From the NCBI GenBank assembly GCA_946413695.1, contig CAMKLV010000009.1, forward strand, positions 1-64,000: DNA of 64,000 bases. The letters are read 5' to 3'. Source of the stretch: Firm-04 sp946413695. Its GTDB lineage: Bacteria; Bacillota; Clostridia; Oscillospirales; Ruminococcaceae. Position 1 is the stretch's first letter; each line of letters begins with the position of its first letter. Under the pieces are notes generated by a model, which was given only the letters and a program-made list of their open reading frames with translations, was not told the DNA's origin and made no database searches. This document shows positions 26,030 to 33,908 of the stretch, piece after piece. The translations under genes were made by a program, and so were the position numbers.

Positions 26030-27414
26030 AACTTCACACCACCCTCCGTTAGGAATTCGACTACCTTCAGGATTTCGGAATCTGTAGTAGCCATATTCAG
26101 TCTATAAATTGCAGAAACATCTGCATAGTACTCGAAGATGTCATTATCATTTCTATTCAACAGCTTACGCTTTTTCCATATTTTTACCGCTGTATCACTG
26201 CGCAGTAATGGATCCGGAATCCTAATATGTGCAGCCTCATGCTCAGCAATATACGCAACAGATTTTGCTTGTTTGGGGAAAAAGCCTTGACTGCTCCACT
26301 CTTTCATAGTGTCAAGCAACGCATCTTTAGAATTGAAAAAGCGGCTAGAAATATATAATGCATTCTGAGGTGCACTATATTGAGCAATACAGCAAGCATC
26401 TCCGTCAATTACTTCTGTCGCAATGATACTCGGAAAGTTCATCCCAGTATCTTTCTGAATCTTTTTCAACCGTTTCGCAAACGGTTCAAGCACATCAGCA
26501 TTTTGTATTCCTTTCAAGTCTACACTCTGCTGACTAAGACCGAGTTCTTCAATCATAAATTGCTTGACAGCTTCAACAGCATTCAAATCTTGTTTTACCG
26601 CATATTTGCTGAAATCCGGCGGATTCAAAGTAGAAGCGGACATTTTCTTGTTTATTTTACCACTTTGAGGTAGTTTTGTCAAGCCATGTTCTGCCTGCAA
26701 TCTCTCCGCCTGCTCATCAGTCAACACAACCGGATCCCCGGCACCCGCCCCAGGTTCCGGCGCTTCCCATTCCCACTTGCTCCACACATCCTGCCGCTTT
26801 CTTCCGTTCTCAAAGGTCACGGTGCAGTCGCAGTTGTCGTGGCGGCGGTAAATGTCGTCAGGCTCTTCGCCGTAGGCATAACGCCCGGCAACCTTGCTGC
26901 ACCACGGGCAGCAGCCATTGACAGCTACGCGAGTGATGCGGCAGTCAAGCCCAGCTTTGTGCCGGAATTTCGCCTCTGACTTCATGCGGTCATCGTGCAT
27001 TGACTTTACTGTGGTTTCTGTCGCGGCTTTGGCTCTGCGCTGCAAGGTCTCCACAGGCTTGCTCAGATCGCGGAGAGAACTGCCGATCTGATGCCCGCGC
27101 TTACTATCAAACGGAGCGTGCTGCGGTGCAAGGTGAAAGCCCTGCGCCTCATCCCTGAAGCGCTGCACCGTGTCAACTGCCACGTTGATGTCGATGTACT
27201 GATCGTGCAGCAGATCCACACAGAGCGGCTCGCGCTCTTCCAGCGGGATCTCAGGCAATCGCCGGGAGAAGATCTCGCCGAGCAGCTTGCCGGCACGGAT
27301 GCTGTATGCTGCGGTATCGGCATAGGTTCCCTTGCCGCTCTCGATCTTCTTCCGGAGCTTCGCAAGCAGAGCATCACGCTCGATGCGCTCACGGACTTCC
27401 TCACGGACTGTCAT
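26026..27414 (-). CDS. MuF-type minor head protein with C-terminal zincin domain
   Basis: 462 aa. Residues about 1-215 are a Mu gpF-like head morphogenesis domain with its conserved end (GCCPWCSKVAGRYAYGEEPDDIYRRHDNCDCTVTF). A linker (LTKLPQSGKINKKMS) leads to a separate ~200-residue domain. There AYIAEHEAAHIRI gives an HExxH zinc site (HEAAH), and DIFEYYADVSAIY supplies a plausible third ligand. Structural role: head assembly next to the portal. The extra domain matches the plan of phage MuF polymorphic toxins, here with a metallopeptidase. The DNA of the C-terminal part is visibly more AT-rich than that of the N-terminal part, with the change near 26690, suggesting domain replacement. Confidence 0.82.
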   Translation of the reverse strand: MTVREEVRERIERDALLAKLRKKIESGKGTYADTAAYSIRAGKLLGEIFSRRLPEIPLEEREPLCVDLLHDQYIDINVAVDTVQRFRDEAQGFHLAPQHAPFDSKRGHQIGSSLRDLSKPVETLQRRAKAATETTVKSMHDDRMKSEAKFRHKAGLDCRITRVAVNGCCPWCSKVAGRYAYGEEPDDIYRRHDNCDCTVTFENGRKRQDVWSKWEWEAPEPGAGAGDPVVLTDEQAERLQAEHGLTKLPQSGKINKKMSASTLNPPDFSKYAVKQDLNAVEAVKQFMIEELGLSQQSVDLKGIQNADVLEPFAKRLKKIQKDTGMNFPSIIATEVIDGDACCIAQYSAPQNALYISSRFFNSKDALLDTMKEWSSQGFFPKQAKSVAYIAEHEAAHIRIPDPLLRSDTAVKIWKKRKLLNRNDNDIFEYYADVSAIYRLNMATTDSEILKVVEFLTEGGVKF

Positions 27415-28652
27415 TCCGCATCACTCTCCAGACCGGTGAGAGCCTTAATATTCCGCGTGCCGAGGAAGCCCTCGGACGCCTGGTTGATCTTCAGAATCGC
27501 GTCACCGATCACGCCGAGCGTTGCGGCATCCGGCTCAAAGATCGGCATCCATGCCGGCTTGACTTCGCGGAACGCGCTGCGGCGATATGTCTGCTTGTCA
27601 CGGACGCACGCTGCAAGGTATCCGGCATTCAGGAAGCCGGTGCCGAATGTGCGCTGTGCCTTCCGGGCCGTCAGCCGCAGATTCTCGTGCGAGGCGCGGA
27701 TCGCGTCATAGCTCGGAGGGTTGCCGGTCGAGAATCCGAGGTCTTCCAGCGTCAGGTCAGTCTCACCGGCGAACACCGCAGCGAGCGTGCGAAGCTGCTC
27801 TGTGAACGGTGCCATGCTCTGCTGCTCGAACTGTCCGACAGTCGGATGACCGCCGTTTTCGTCCTGCCGGAAATCAAGGAATGCAGACATTGCTGCTTTC
27901 ACCTTGTCTTCGCCCTCGATCTCAGCGGCGTTCTCTTCCAGACCGAGCACATAGCGCTGCGGGAAGGAATAAAACTCCGAGCTAACCTCAGAGCGCCGCA
28001 TCGTCCGGATCGCCGCCTTGACGGTATCCATGCAACAGCGGGAGATTCGCGAATGTCCGAACGGACGCTTTGCATCCGGGCGGTAGATCACCGGCACAAG
28101 CAGCGCATACGGTGCAGGATGCTCCATCGTCAGCCCCTGTTCGAGCCTGCCGTTGACATAGTAGTCTGTGCGGTACGGGCGGAAGTACGCCTCCAGCACC
28201 GGCTTGTCATGTTCGTCACGCTGCAAGACGGCATAGCCCTCTGTCAGCATATTGGTCACGCGGTCGATCTCGCCGGTCGCATTGCCGCCGTCGATCACCT
28301 GCATGGTCGGATAACCGGATGCGTCCCTGCCGATATAGATGAAGCTGCACGAGCTGATCAGCGCAGAGAGAACAGCATCATCACAGAGGATGTCCGGATT
28401 ATTATTGCGGAAAATATCGCTGAGCACGAAATCATCATGCTCGAAGCCGTCAAAGACGATGCGGTTCGCAAGCGTGTCAACGCCCTTCGCGCACCAGCCG
28501 AGCGAGGCAGAGATCCATTTCAGCCTGTCCGGGATCACGCCTTTGATATCGTCCACATGGTTCTTCATGTCATAGAAGCCGTACCGCAGCCGCACTCTGC
28601 TCTGCTTCGCGGTCAGCTTATTTTTCAGATATGCGATGCCTTTATCAGCCAC
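27411..28652 (-). CDS. Phage portal protein (SPP1 gp6-like)
   Basis: 413 aa. KGIAYLKNKLTAKQSRVRLRYGFYDMKNHVDDIKG, WCAKGVDTLANRIVFDGF and the ETDLTLEDLGFSTGNPPSYDAIRASHENLRLTARKAQRTF region are typical of SPP1-type portals. It forms the dodecameric DNA channel and binds terminase. The start is GTG at 28652, 8 nt after GGAGG; the longer frame upstream has no site. It overlaps the MuF gene by 4 nt. Confidence 0.9.
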   Translation of the reverse strand: MADKGIAYLKNKLTAKQSRVRLRYGFYDMKNHVDDIKGVIPDRLKWISASLGWCAKGVDTLANRIVFDGFEHDDFVLSDIFRNNNPDILCDDAVLSALISSCSFIYIGRDASGYPTMQVIDGGNATGEIDRVTNMLTEGYAVLQRDEHDKPVLEAYFRPYRTDYYVNGRLEQGLTMEHPAPYALLVPVIYRPDAKRPFGHSRISRCCMDTVKAAIRTMRRSEVSSEFYSFPQRYVLGLEENAAEIEGEDKVKAAMSAFLDFRQDENGGHPTVGQFEQQSMAPFTEQLRTLAAVFAGETDLTLEDLGFSTGNPPSYDAIRASHENLRLTARKAQRTFGTGFLNAGYLAACVRDKQTYRRSAFREVKPAWMPIFEPDAATLGVIGDAILKINQASEGFLGTRNIKALTGLESDAE

Positions 28653-28856
28653 AGTATCAACCTCCGAGAGAGAAAATGAGCAGTGACGCGGTGTAGTGCA
28701 GGGCTGCCCATTTTGGGGTACCCCTCCCCCCATACAGCGAACGCCCGACCTGATTGCCGGGCGCACGGAGTAACGGAGAAGGAAAAGGGCGGCTCGTTAG
28801 GGCGAACCGCCGGAAAAGCCCGTCTAGCTCCGTCGCTTTTCTCCACTTACATTGTA
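28653..28856. other. Non-coding, hairpin-rich gap before the portal gene
   Basis: 204 bp without a supported gene, inside an otherwise gapless operon. It holds a GGGGTACCCC palindrome (28715-28724), a CGCCCG/CGGGCG hairpin (28742-28763) and, read on the - strand, GGCGGTTCG-6nt-CGAGCCGCC followed by a T/C tail. It may be a terminator or attenuator under late control, or the packaging site. Confidence 0.45.
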
Positions 28857-29267
28857 TCACAGATCAAGTGGGAACTTCAAGGAACTCTTTGCTATAATCT
28901 GTAAGGCTCGACCGTGCATTTTTGTCACGCCTCGTCGAGAATAATGCATGCGATCTGCGATCTGTTCCCATGTCTTGCCGTTGATGTACCGCTCCAAGAG
29001 CAGCGTGTGATATGGTTCAGGCATTCGACTGATGATGCAATCTATCTCTACTTCGATCCTGCAAAGCCGAGCAACCTCAGCCTGCACTTTCTGCTCAGTG
29101 TCCACAAGCTCAGCAACCGCAGCGTCCAAAGCAATCCGGTGCCCGTCTTCTGTCCGAAGCTGCTCGCACATAGCCCGCAGCTCAGCAATGTGATCGCTGA
29201 GCGCATTCTCACGGCGCTTTGCATGAGTGTACTGCATCAGATATTCTTTCACTTTCTTCGGCGTCAT
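28857..29267 (-). CDS. Sigma-70 region 4-like late regulator (ArpU/RinA/DUF1492 type)
   Basis: 136 aa. An N-terminal coiled coil (YTHAKRRENALSDHIAELRAMCEQL) is followed by IISRMPEPYHTLLLERYINGKTWEQIADRMHYSRRGVTKMHGRAL, a sigma region 4-like helix-turn-helix. Such proteins activate late gene transcription in Gram-positive phages. It is the last gene of the early region, just before the 204-bp gap and the head genes, which fits. Its start overlaps the MazG-like stop by 4 nt. Confidence 0.78.
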   Translation of the reverse strand: MTPKKVKEYLMQYTHAKRRENALSDHIAELRAMCEQLRTEDGHRIALDAAVAELVDTEQKVQAEVARLCRIEVEIDCIISRMPEPYHTLLLERYINGKTWEQIADRMHYSRRGVTKMHGRALQIIAKSSLKFPLDL

Positions 29268-29554
29268 TTCCCTGTATCCTCACTGATCCGATTGAACTGT
29301 CGGCTGATCTTCTGGACGATGACCGCATTGACATTCTTGTCGGTGATGCCGTTCGCAAGCCGGATCTGTTCGATCATGATCAGGCTGTCTGCGATTTCCT
29401 CGGTGATATGCTTCTTGTAGTCGCCTTTGCGCTGATCATCACGCGCAGCGAGCAGCAGGATCAGCTCGGACAGCTCCTGTACCGCCTGGACTTCCTGTTT
29501 TTGCTGCCCGTAATGATCAAGAATACGTTTAACAGATGTATCAATTCCGATCAT
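29264..29554 (-). CDS. MazG-like nucleotide pyrophosphohydrolase
   Basis: 96 aa all-alpha protein. VQAVQELSELILLLAARD and KHITEEIADSLIMIEQI give the ExxE...ExxD metal-binding pattern of the MazG/iMazG superfamily. It may hydrolyse NTPs, such as alarmones or modified nucleotides, during infection. GGAGG lies 8 nt before the ATG, with a 4-nt overlap with the preceding gene. Confidence 0.78.
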   Translation of the reverse strand: MIGIDTSVKRILDHYGQQKQEVQAVQELSELILLLAARDDQRKGDYKKHITEEIADSLIMIEQIRLANGITDKNVNAVIVQKISRQFNRISEDTGK

Positions 29555-29733
29555 TCATCTTCCCTCCAAACCTTGCGATCCACAATCAGCATCGCGTGCA
29601 GGCAGCTCCGCGCCGCAAAGCTCAGCAGCGTAATGATCAAGTCTCGCTCATAAATGCCGTATACCAGAAACAGCGTGATGATTGCAAACAGGAACTGGAT
29701 TGAAACAATGCTGAGGATTTTATATATTTTCAT
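29551..29733 (-). CDS. Small membrane protein
   Basis: 60 aa with two hydrophobic segments (ILSIVSIQFLFAIITLFLVYGI and LIITLLSFAARSCLHAML) and a charged end. ATG 29733 is 9 nt after GGGAGG. The function is unknown; superinfection exclusion and holin-like roles are both possible. Confidence 0.55.
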   Translation of the reverse strand: MKIYKILSIVSIQFLFAIITLFLVYGIYERDLIITLLSFAARSCLHAMLIVDRKVWREDE

Positions 29734-29908
29734 AGTTGATTTCCTCCCGCCCGGTGAAGCAGCGCGCTTTGAACTGCGGCGGTGTGAATTCTGTTTTTCT
29801 TGGCGATGAGTGTTTCTCGGTTTTCGCTGCTGCAATTCTTGAGCGCTCAAGCTGATCGTCAAGCATCGGAGTTGAAAAATCCGGTTCGATGGTAAGCATT
29901 TCAGTCAT
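29720..29908 (-). CDS. Small phage protein
   Basis: 62 aa, polar, Pro-rich, no recognisable fold. It is supported by GGAGG 8 nt before ATG 29908 and by tight overlaps with both neighbours. Confidence 0.5.
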   Translation of the reverse strand: MTEMLTIEPDFSTPMLDDQLERSRIAAAKTEKHSSPRKTEFTPPQFKARCFTGREEINYENI

Positions 29909-30314
29909 TGTCAGCACCTCCGAATGCTTGTCGGTCTAATCCGTTCCGCTCAAACCATTGACCAGATTGCTTAAATTGATCATACAATTCTCGCTGAATC
30001 AAAACATCTGTATTATCAATTCCCATCGTCGCCAATACAGGAGATACACCTGCATTTCGGCACAACTCCGAAATAACAGCATCAAGATCATCAATCAAGA
30101 TATGTCTATCCTTAGCAGCTGCCATTTCGTGCCGAAAGAATACACTGTTTGCAGTAATCGGCTTCGGAATATCCAGCTTCATTCTTTTCGCCATGTATTC
30201 AATTATGCGCGCTCTTGCATGAGTGCTTGTAACAATCGGTACTCCTGTTTGGCATGAGAAGTGTATGAGCTCCGTTGTTTTACCGGAGCGCCGCTGCATC
30301 ACCTGAACAATCAT
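29901..30314 (-). CDS. P-loop-like phage protein
   Basis: 137 aa. RRSGKTTELIHFS near the N terminus is a shortened Walker A, and RHILIDDLDAVI is a good Walker B. TGVPIVTSTHARARIIEYMAKRM lies between them. It is too short for a full motor and could be a small NTP-binding factor that helps DNA transactions. ATG 30314 is preceded by GGAGG at 11 nt. Confidence 0.62.
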   Translation of the reverse strand: MIVQVMQRRSGKTTELIHFSCQTGVPIVTSTHARARIIEYMAKRMKLDIPKPITANSVFFRHEMAAAKDRHILIDDLDAVISELCRNAGVSPVLATMGIDNTDVLIQRELYDQFKQSGQWFERNGLDRQAFGGADND

Positions 30315-30315
30315 T

Positions 30316-30615
30316 TCAACCAGCACCTCCATCCATCTTCGCACCGCAAAACTCACAATACGGAGGGACTAATCCACGTTGCCGTTCAATATCATTGCCG
30401 CAGCTTGTGCATTCATATGATGCCATTTCAATTCCGTGTTCAGAGAAACACTGTATTTCAACCCACCGCCCGCACCGCAATGGTTGAGCATCAACAAGCG
30501 GGCAGTCCGCATAAAAACTATCTGTTGCTTTTCCGGGATCTTTCGCCCCATAAGTGCATTTGTGCTTCTTCAGGCTGTAGCCTGCGCATTCCGCGCAGCA
30601 TTTTATCCCTTTCAT
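30316..30615 (-). CDS. Zinc-ribbon phage protein
   Basis: 99 aa with CCAECAGY, a middle Cys pair, and a C-terminal YECTSCGNDIERQ...PPYCEFCGAKM zinc ribbon. One of a series of adjacent Cys-rich small proteins. Function unknown. Confidence 0.62.
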   Translation of the reverse strand: MKGIKCCAECAGYSLKKHKCTYGAKDPGKATDSFYADCPLVDAQPLRCGRWVEIQCFSEHGIEMASYECTSCGNDIERQRGLVPPYCEFCGAKMDGGAG

Positions 30616-30983
30616 CTTTTCTCAGCCTCCTTTGGCGGTTCAGGCAAAGGCATCCAGAACAGGACATCGGCAGGATGATGCCACATGTTTGAAGAAAATC
30701 CGAAGTAATCTTCATCAAGTTTTGCCACAAAAAATGCTTTATGGTGCTTGTCATATATCAGAACAGGAATGCCAACTTCCGGCAACCTCTCGTTGCACGG
30801 AATCCAGCGGCTGACGGAGTTCCAGTATTTTACAGCCGTTTCACGATCTCGCGCTCCGAGCCTGTGCGGAGCTGCACCGCATCTCGCGCATTCAATGTAA
30901 TGCAGTCCGTTTGAAAGTTCAACGTAATTTAATTGTTGATTATCTCCGCAAAACGGACACGGTTTCAGTTCAATATCAGCCAT
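30612..30983 (-). CDS. Lar-like/DUF551 fusion protein
   Basis: 123 aa. Residues 1-55 (ELKPCPFCGDNQQLNYVELSNGLHYIECARCGAAPHRLGARDRETAVKYWN) match the restriction-alleviation Lar/zinc-ribbon pattern. Residues 56-120 (WIPCNERLPEVGIPVLIYDKHHKAFFVAKL...DVLFWMPLPEPPKE) match DUF551. The start ATG 30983 has GGAGG. It may protect phage DNA from restriction, inferred from the family name only. Confidence 0.78.
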   Translation of the reverse strand: MADIELKPCPFCGDNQQLNYVELSNGLHYIECARCGAAPHRLGARDRETAVKYWNSVSRWIPCNERLPEVGIPVLIYDKHHKAFFVAKLDEDYFGFSSNMWHHPADVLFWMPLPEPPKEAEKR

Positions 30984-31272
30984 TGTCAGACCTCCTGTTC
31001 CACTTTTCAAGCGCAAGGCGCTCATAATATCCGTCTGTATGTAAAATGGTGTCTTCGCCATAGATTTTGACTGTTTTCTGTTCCTTTCCAACCAGACCGC
31101 CAACCGTACCACCACGAGAATTGCAGGCAGTGCACCGGATATGATATGTTCGGTATTCTGCGAAATCTCCAAAATCGTTTCGCCAGACTTGGCGTTTTCT
31201 ACTTTCACACCGGACATTCCCTTTTGCTCCACAGAACGGACACGGTGCTGCAACCACATCACGAAAAAGCAT
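30976..31272 (-). CDS. Lar-like restriction-alleviation family zinc-ribbon protein
   Basis: 98 aa. APCPFCGAKGNVRC...YHIRCTACNSRGG and the C-terminal RLALEKWNRR follow the Lar family layout. It overlaps the next gene by 8 nt. It is a second Lar-like protein beside 30612-30983, with a longer loop between the cysteine pairs. Confidence 0.68.
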   Translation of the reverse strand: MLFRDVVAAPCPFCGAKGNVRCESRKRQVWRNDFGDFAEYRTYHIRCTACNSRGGTVGGLVGKEQKTVKIYGEDTILHTDGYYERLALEKWNRRSDNG

Positions 31273-31585
31273 CTTCGCTCACCTCCCGTTTCATGTAAAT
31301 AAGCGCATATTTTGCACATTCGCCTTTGTCGCATCCATACGACTTTAATCTTCTTTCGCATTCATTGCACATCATGTGCGGAGCAAACCATTCCGCAAGC
31401 TCCTCGTCCGTCATTGCTCTGATCCGGTCACCATTGGTCATCGGCTTATCTTCATCCGCCTTCCGGTACTTGCAGCCGATTCGCGGATCGGGAACGAGCA
31501 GCCCGTCCAGCTTGCAAGTGCAGCCATCTGCATCCCAGTCACCATATCGGCAGCCGTGGCAACCGGATTTTTCGATCTTAGGCAT
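31259..31585 (-). CDS. Cys-rich phage protein
   Basis: 108 aa with CHGCRYGDWDADGCTC at the N terminus and MMCNECERRLKSYGCDKGECAKYALIYMK at the C terminus, two probable metal sites linked by an acidic helix (MTDEELAEWFAPH). Function unknown. GGGAGG precedes the ATG. Confidence 0.62.
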   Translation of the reverse strand: MPKIEKSGCHGCRYGDWDADGCTCKLDGLLVPDPRIGCKYRKADEDKPMTNGDRIRAMTDEELAEWFAPHMMCNECERRLKSYGCDKGECAKYALIYMKREVSEDAFS

Positions 31586-31587
31586 TG

Positions 31588-31716
31588 TCAGTATCCTCCC
31601 TCATAAAGCATCATCCCGGACAGTATTGTCATGTCTGTTCCGGTATAGGTTTCACGGCGCAGCGCTTTCAGGAATGCGGCGAAAATGATTTCATAATAAT
31701 CAGGAATTGTTTTCAT
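31588..31716 (-). CDS. Small 42-aa phage protein
   Basis: Short frame MKTIPDYYEIIFAAFLKAL... ending MMLYEGGY, with AAGGGG 8 nt before its ATG. Its 3' end supplies the Shine-Dalgarno of the next gene. It is the first gene after the 140-bp non-coding stretch, hence likely transcribed. No function assigned. Confidence 0.5.
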   Translation of the reverse strand: MKTIPDYYEIIFAAFLKALRRETYTGTDMTILSGMMLYEGGY

Positions 31717-31812
31717 TTTTTATCCCCTTTTTAGCAACAAAACGCAAAAAACAGCATTTTTACTGTGATCTGCTAAAAATACAGCAACCAAGCGAAAAAT
31801 CGAAACTGCATT

Positions 31813-31853
31813 GCACCAACTTGTAATATAATACATATTATGGCACCAATTTG
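31813..31853. repeat. 11-bp direct repeats spaced 30 bp
   Basis: GCACCAACTTG (31813-31823) and GCACCAATTTG (31843-31853) lie on the same face of the helix beside the end of the recombinase gene, in an AT-rich 140-bp gap. They may be operator or recombinase-binding sites. Confidence 0.45.
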
Positions 31854-31857
31854 TTTT

Positions 31858-32676
31858 TCACCATTTGACAGTCTGGTTGACAGCGTCTTTGAGCTGCTCC
31901 TGAGACCGTTTGAGATAGATTCTCGTCATGTCGATTGACCGGTGCCCGAGGATATCTGCAAGCAATGCGATGTCCGGATTTTCCTTGAGGAATTCCAGCG
32001 CGAAGTAGTGCCGGAAGCTGTGCGGATGCAGAACTTCCTTCGGGACGCCGTACCGGACGCCGAGCCGGGTGAGGCTGTTCCGGAATCCCGCCGCGCTCAT
32101 GATCGGAACCGGATCTTTGTACTGCCGCAGATTCCCGCGGATCACCTGATCGGAGAGCGACAGATCGGCAATGTCTTCCCAAATGTCCGTAACCAGAGAC
32201 GCCGGAAAGTAGATTGTCCGCATGTGATCCTTTGTGTGCATTGTGATCTGACCGTGCTCGATATCGCTTTTCTTGACCCGCAGCGCCTCAGAGATTCGCA
32301 TACCGGTCTTTGCAAGCAGCAGCACATTGACGATCCAGCAGCGGCGTCCGTCCTGATCCAAACCGCGCAGAAGCTGATCAAGCTGCTCCTGCGTTATGAC
32401 ATTCTCGACGCATGTCTTTGTCGGCATCTTGACGGTTTTGAGCCGCACCGGGATTCTCGCATACCGACAATAGCACATCAGACCGGCAATTCTGAGATTG
32501 ACGGTTGTCGGCTTGTACCTTGCAAGCTGCTCCTGTTTCCATTCGATCAGGTTCCCTTTGCTGATCTCATCGAATTTCCGCGCATACTGCTCTACAGCCT
32601 GGAGATAGCTGATAACCGTGTTCCGTGCCATTTCTTCTTCGTACAAATACTGCCGGAAACCGTCAATGTCGATCAT
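31858..32676 (-). CDS. Second tyrosine recombinase (XerC/D-like)
   Basis: 272 aa. An N-terminal SAM-like core-binding domain (FRQYLYEEEMARNTVISYLQAVEQYARKF) is followed by a catalytic domain. Catalytic residues are Arg in TGMRISEALRV, His-x-x-Arg in HPHSFRHYFALEFL, His in LGHRSIDM and Tyr in TRIYLKRS. It is separate from the integrase at the prophage end. Its job could be resolution of phage multimers, or it may mark a nested element. Confidence 0.88.
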   Translation of the reverse strand: MIDIDGFRQYLYEEEMARNTVISYLQAVEQYARKFDEISKGNLIEWKQEQLARYKPTTVNLRIAGLMCYCRYARIPVRLKTVKMPTKTCVENVITQEQLDQLLRGLDQDGRRCWIVNVLLLAKTGMRISEALRVKKSDIEHGQITMHTKDHMRTIYFPASLVTDIWEDIADLSLSDQVIRGNLRQYKDPVPIMSAAGFRNSLTRLGVRYGVPKEVLHPHSFRHYFALEFLKENPDIALLADILGHRSIDMTRIYLKRSQEQLKDAVNQTVKW

Positions 32677-32698
32677 TGCTTGCTCCTTTCTTCGATCT

Positions 32699-32980
32699 TC
32701 ACTTTGCCCAATCCGCGAGAATCAGATCATAGTCACACTCGGAAGGCTCCGCCGGTTCGCGCGGACGGTACGAGACCGGCTCACCGTCAGCATCCACACG
32801 GAAGATATCTGTTCCGCGGTGATCGTAATACGGGCAACGGTTCAGGCGCTTGGCTTTTGCGGCTTTGTAAAATCTGCCGCTGCCGTTACCGCCGCAGGGA
32901 GCATTTGCCTCGCAGATATAATCTGTACCCTCGCCGTTGTAGTCAAATGCATTCCAGCAATACCGGCAATACTGATTCAT
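32699..32980 (-). CDS. Cys-rich phage protein
   Basis: 93 aa with CRYCWNAFDYNGEGTDYICEANAPCGG and a later RCPYYDHRGTDIF; a probable zinc-binding fold. Overlaps its upstream neighbour by 4 nt. Function unknown. Confidence 0.6.
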   Translation of the reverse strand: MNQYCRYCWNAFDYNGEGTDYICEANAPCGGNGSGRFYKAAKAKRLNRCPYYDHRGTDIFRVDADGEPVSYRPREPAEPSECDYDLILADWAK

Positions 32981-33261
32981 TCGCTGCTCGCCTCCCTGAT
33001 CTCCTGCTCAAGTACGCGGACACGATCACGCTGGACTGCAACAAGCTCGCGCAGCCGCTCGATCTCCTCCTGCTGCGCCGCGCAGAGCTGCCGCGTCAGA
33101 GTGTTCTGCTCTCTGGTCTTTCGCCTGAGCTCGCGGATCCAGTTTGCCTTTTGGATGCGGCGAACCTCTGCGGCACATCGGCGGCAGTATTTTGTCCGGA
33201 TGAAAGCATACCAGTCATCCGTTGAGATAGCTGCTCCGCAGCGCTGACACGATTTCGTCAA
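32977..33261 (-). CDS. Zinc-ribbon plus coiled-coil protein
   Basis: 94 aa. CQRCGAAISTDDWYAF...KYCRRCAAE is a four-Cys zinc ribbon, followed by a long basic-to-acidic coiled coil (RRKTREQNTLTRQLCAAQQEEIERLRELV...). Overlaps the preceding gene by 47 nt. Function unknown. Confidence 0.6.
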   Translation of the reverse strand: MTKSCQRCGAAISTDDWYAFIRTKYCRRCAAEVRRIQKANWIRELRRKTREQNTLTRQLCAAQQEEIERLRELVAVQRDRVRVLEQEIREASSE

Positions 33262-33766
33262 TGCTCCCCTCCCCTTTCTGCTCTGCGCCGTTTTGTCTAC
33301 GGTTCAGTCTACGCCGTCCGCGGTCCGAGAGGATTGCAATCTGCTTGGCAAGGTCATTTTTGAGCTCGCTGATTTCGCGCTCGCTGATCTGAATCATGCA
33401 CTCCGTTGATGTGTTGCAGCCGTTGCAGTCCAGAGCGATTGTGTGCTGCATGTTGTCTCTGCCGAGCCATGCAATGTGCAGCACCATGACATCCTCGACA
33501 GCACTCTCCTGCATATCGGTGATAAGCTGCTCCGCCTCAGCGATCGAGTCAGCTGTCTGATTGGCGATTGCGAGCTGCTCCCTCACTGTGAGATACTCGA
33601 AATCATCATCCGGCTCAGTCTCATCTTCTGCATGTCTGCTGCGCTTCACGAGATAGACAACCGCTGCAATCAGCAGGAAGAGGTAAAAGATTCCGAGCGC
33701 GCCGTCATATCTTCTGCTGTCCGTGTCCGACATCATCAGGCACAGACCCGTCATTTCGATAAACAT
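33215..33766 (-). CDS. Membrane-anchored phage protein
   Basis: 183 aa. An N-terminal helix region (FYLFLLIAAVVYLVKRS) anchors a cytoplasmic helical part (EYLTVREQLAIANQTADSIAEAEQLITDM...ISEREISELKNDLAKQIAIL) with a basic RRRLNRRQN patch. The second ATG (33766), 7 nt after AAGGAG, is preferred over 33772. Function unknown. Confidence 0.6.
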   Translation of the reverse strand: MFIEMTGLCLMMSDTDSRRYDGALGIFYLFLLIAAVVYLVKRSRHAEDETEPDDDFEYLTVREQLAIANQTADSIAEAEQLITDMQESAVEDVMVLHIAWLGRDNMQHTIALDCNGCNTSTECMIQISEREISELKNDLAKQIAILSDRGRRRLNRRQNGAEQKGEGSIDEIVSALRSSYLNG

Positions 33767-33908
33767 AAACATTCTCCTTGTTCGTATCTCTGTAAAAATC
33801 TTTCTTATCCATCATGCAGTCGCGCATCAGCGAATAGCTGTGCAGCGTGCATCCGGTCTCAAAGCTCCACCTGGAGCAGCTGATACATTTTGCCGCAGGC
33901 AAGCTCAC
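33705..33908 (-). CDS. Small phage protein, GTG or TTG start
   Basis: Up to 67 aa beginning near a CGGGAGG site that abuts a GTG (33908) and lies 6 nt from a TTG (33902). It has a CISC motif and a polar C terminus, and overlaps the next gene by about 60 nt, so it is only moderately supported. Confidence 0.42.
   Translation of the reverse strand: MSLPAAKCISCSRWSFETGCTLHSYSLMRDCMMDKKDFYRDTNKENVYVYRNDGSVPDDVGHGQQKI

Noticed and set aside
28625..28860. Small - strand frames in the gap before the portal as a missing small terminase
   Set aside because: The frames overlap the hairpins, have no RBS and show no helix-turn-helix pattern.
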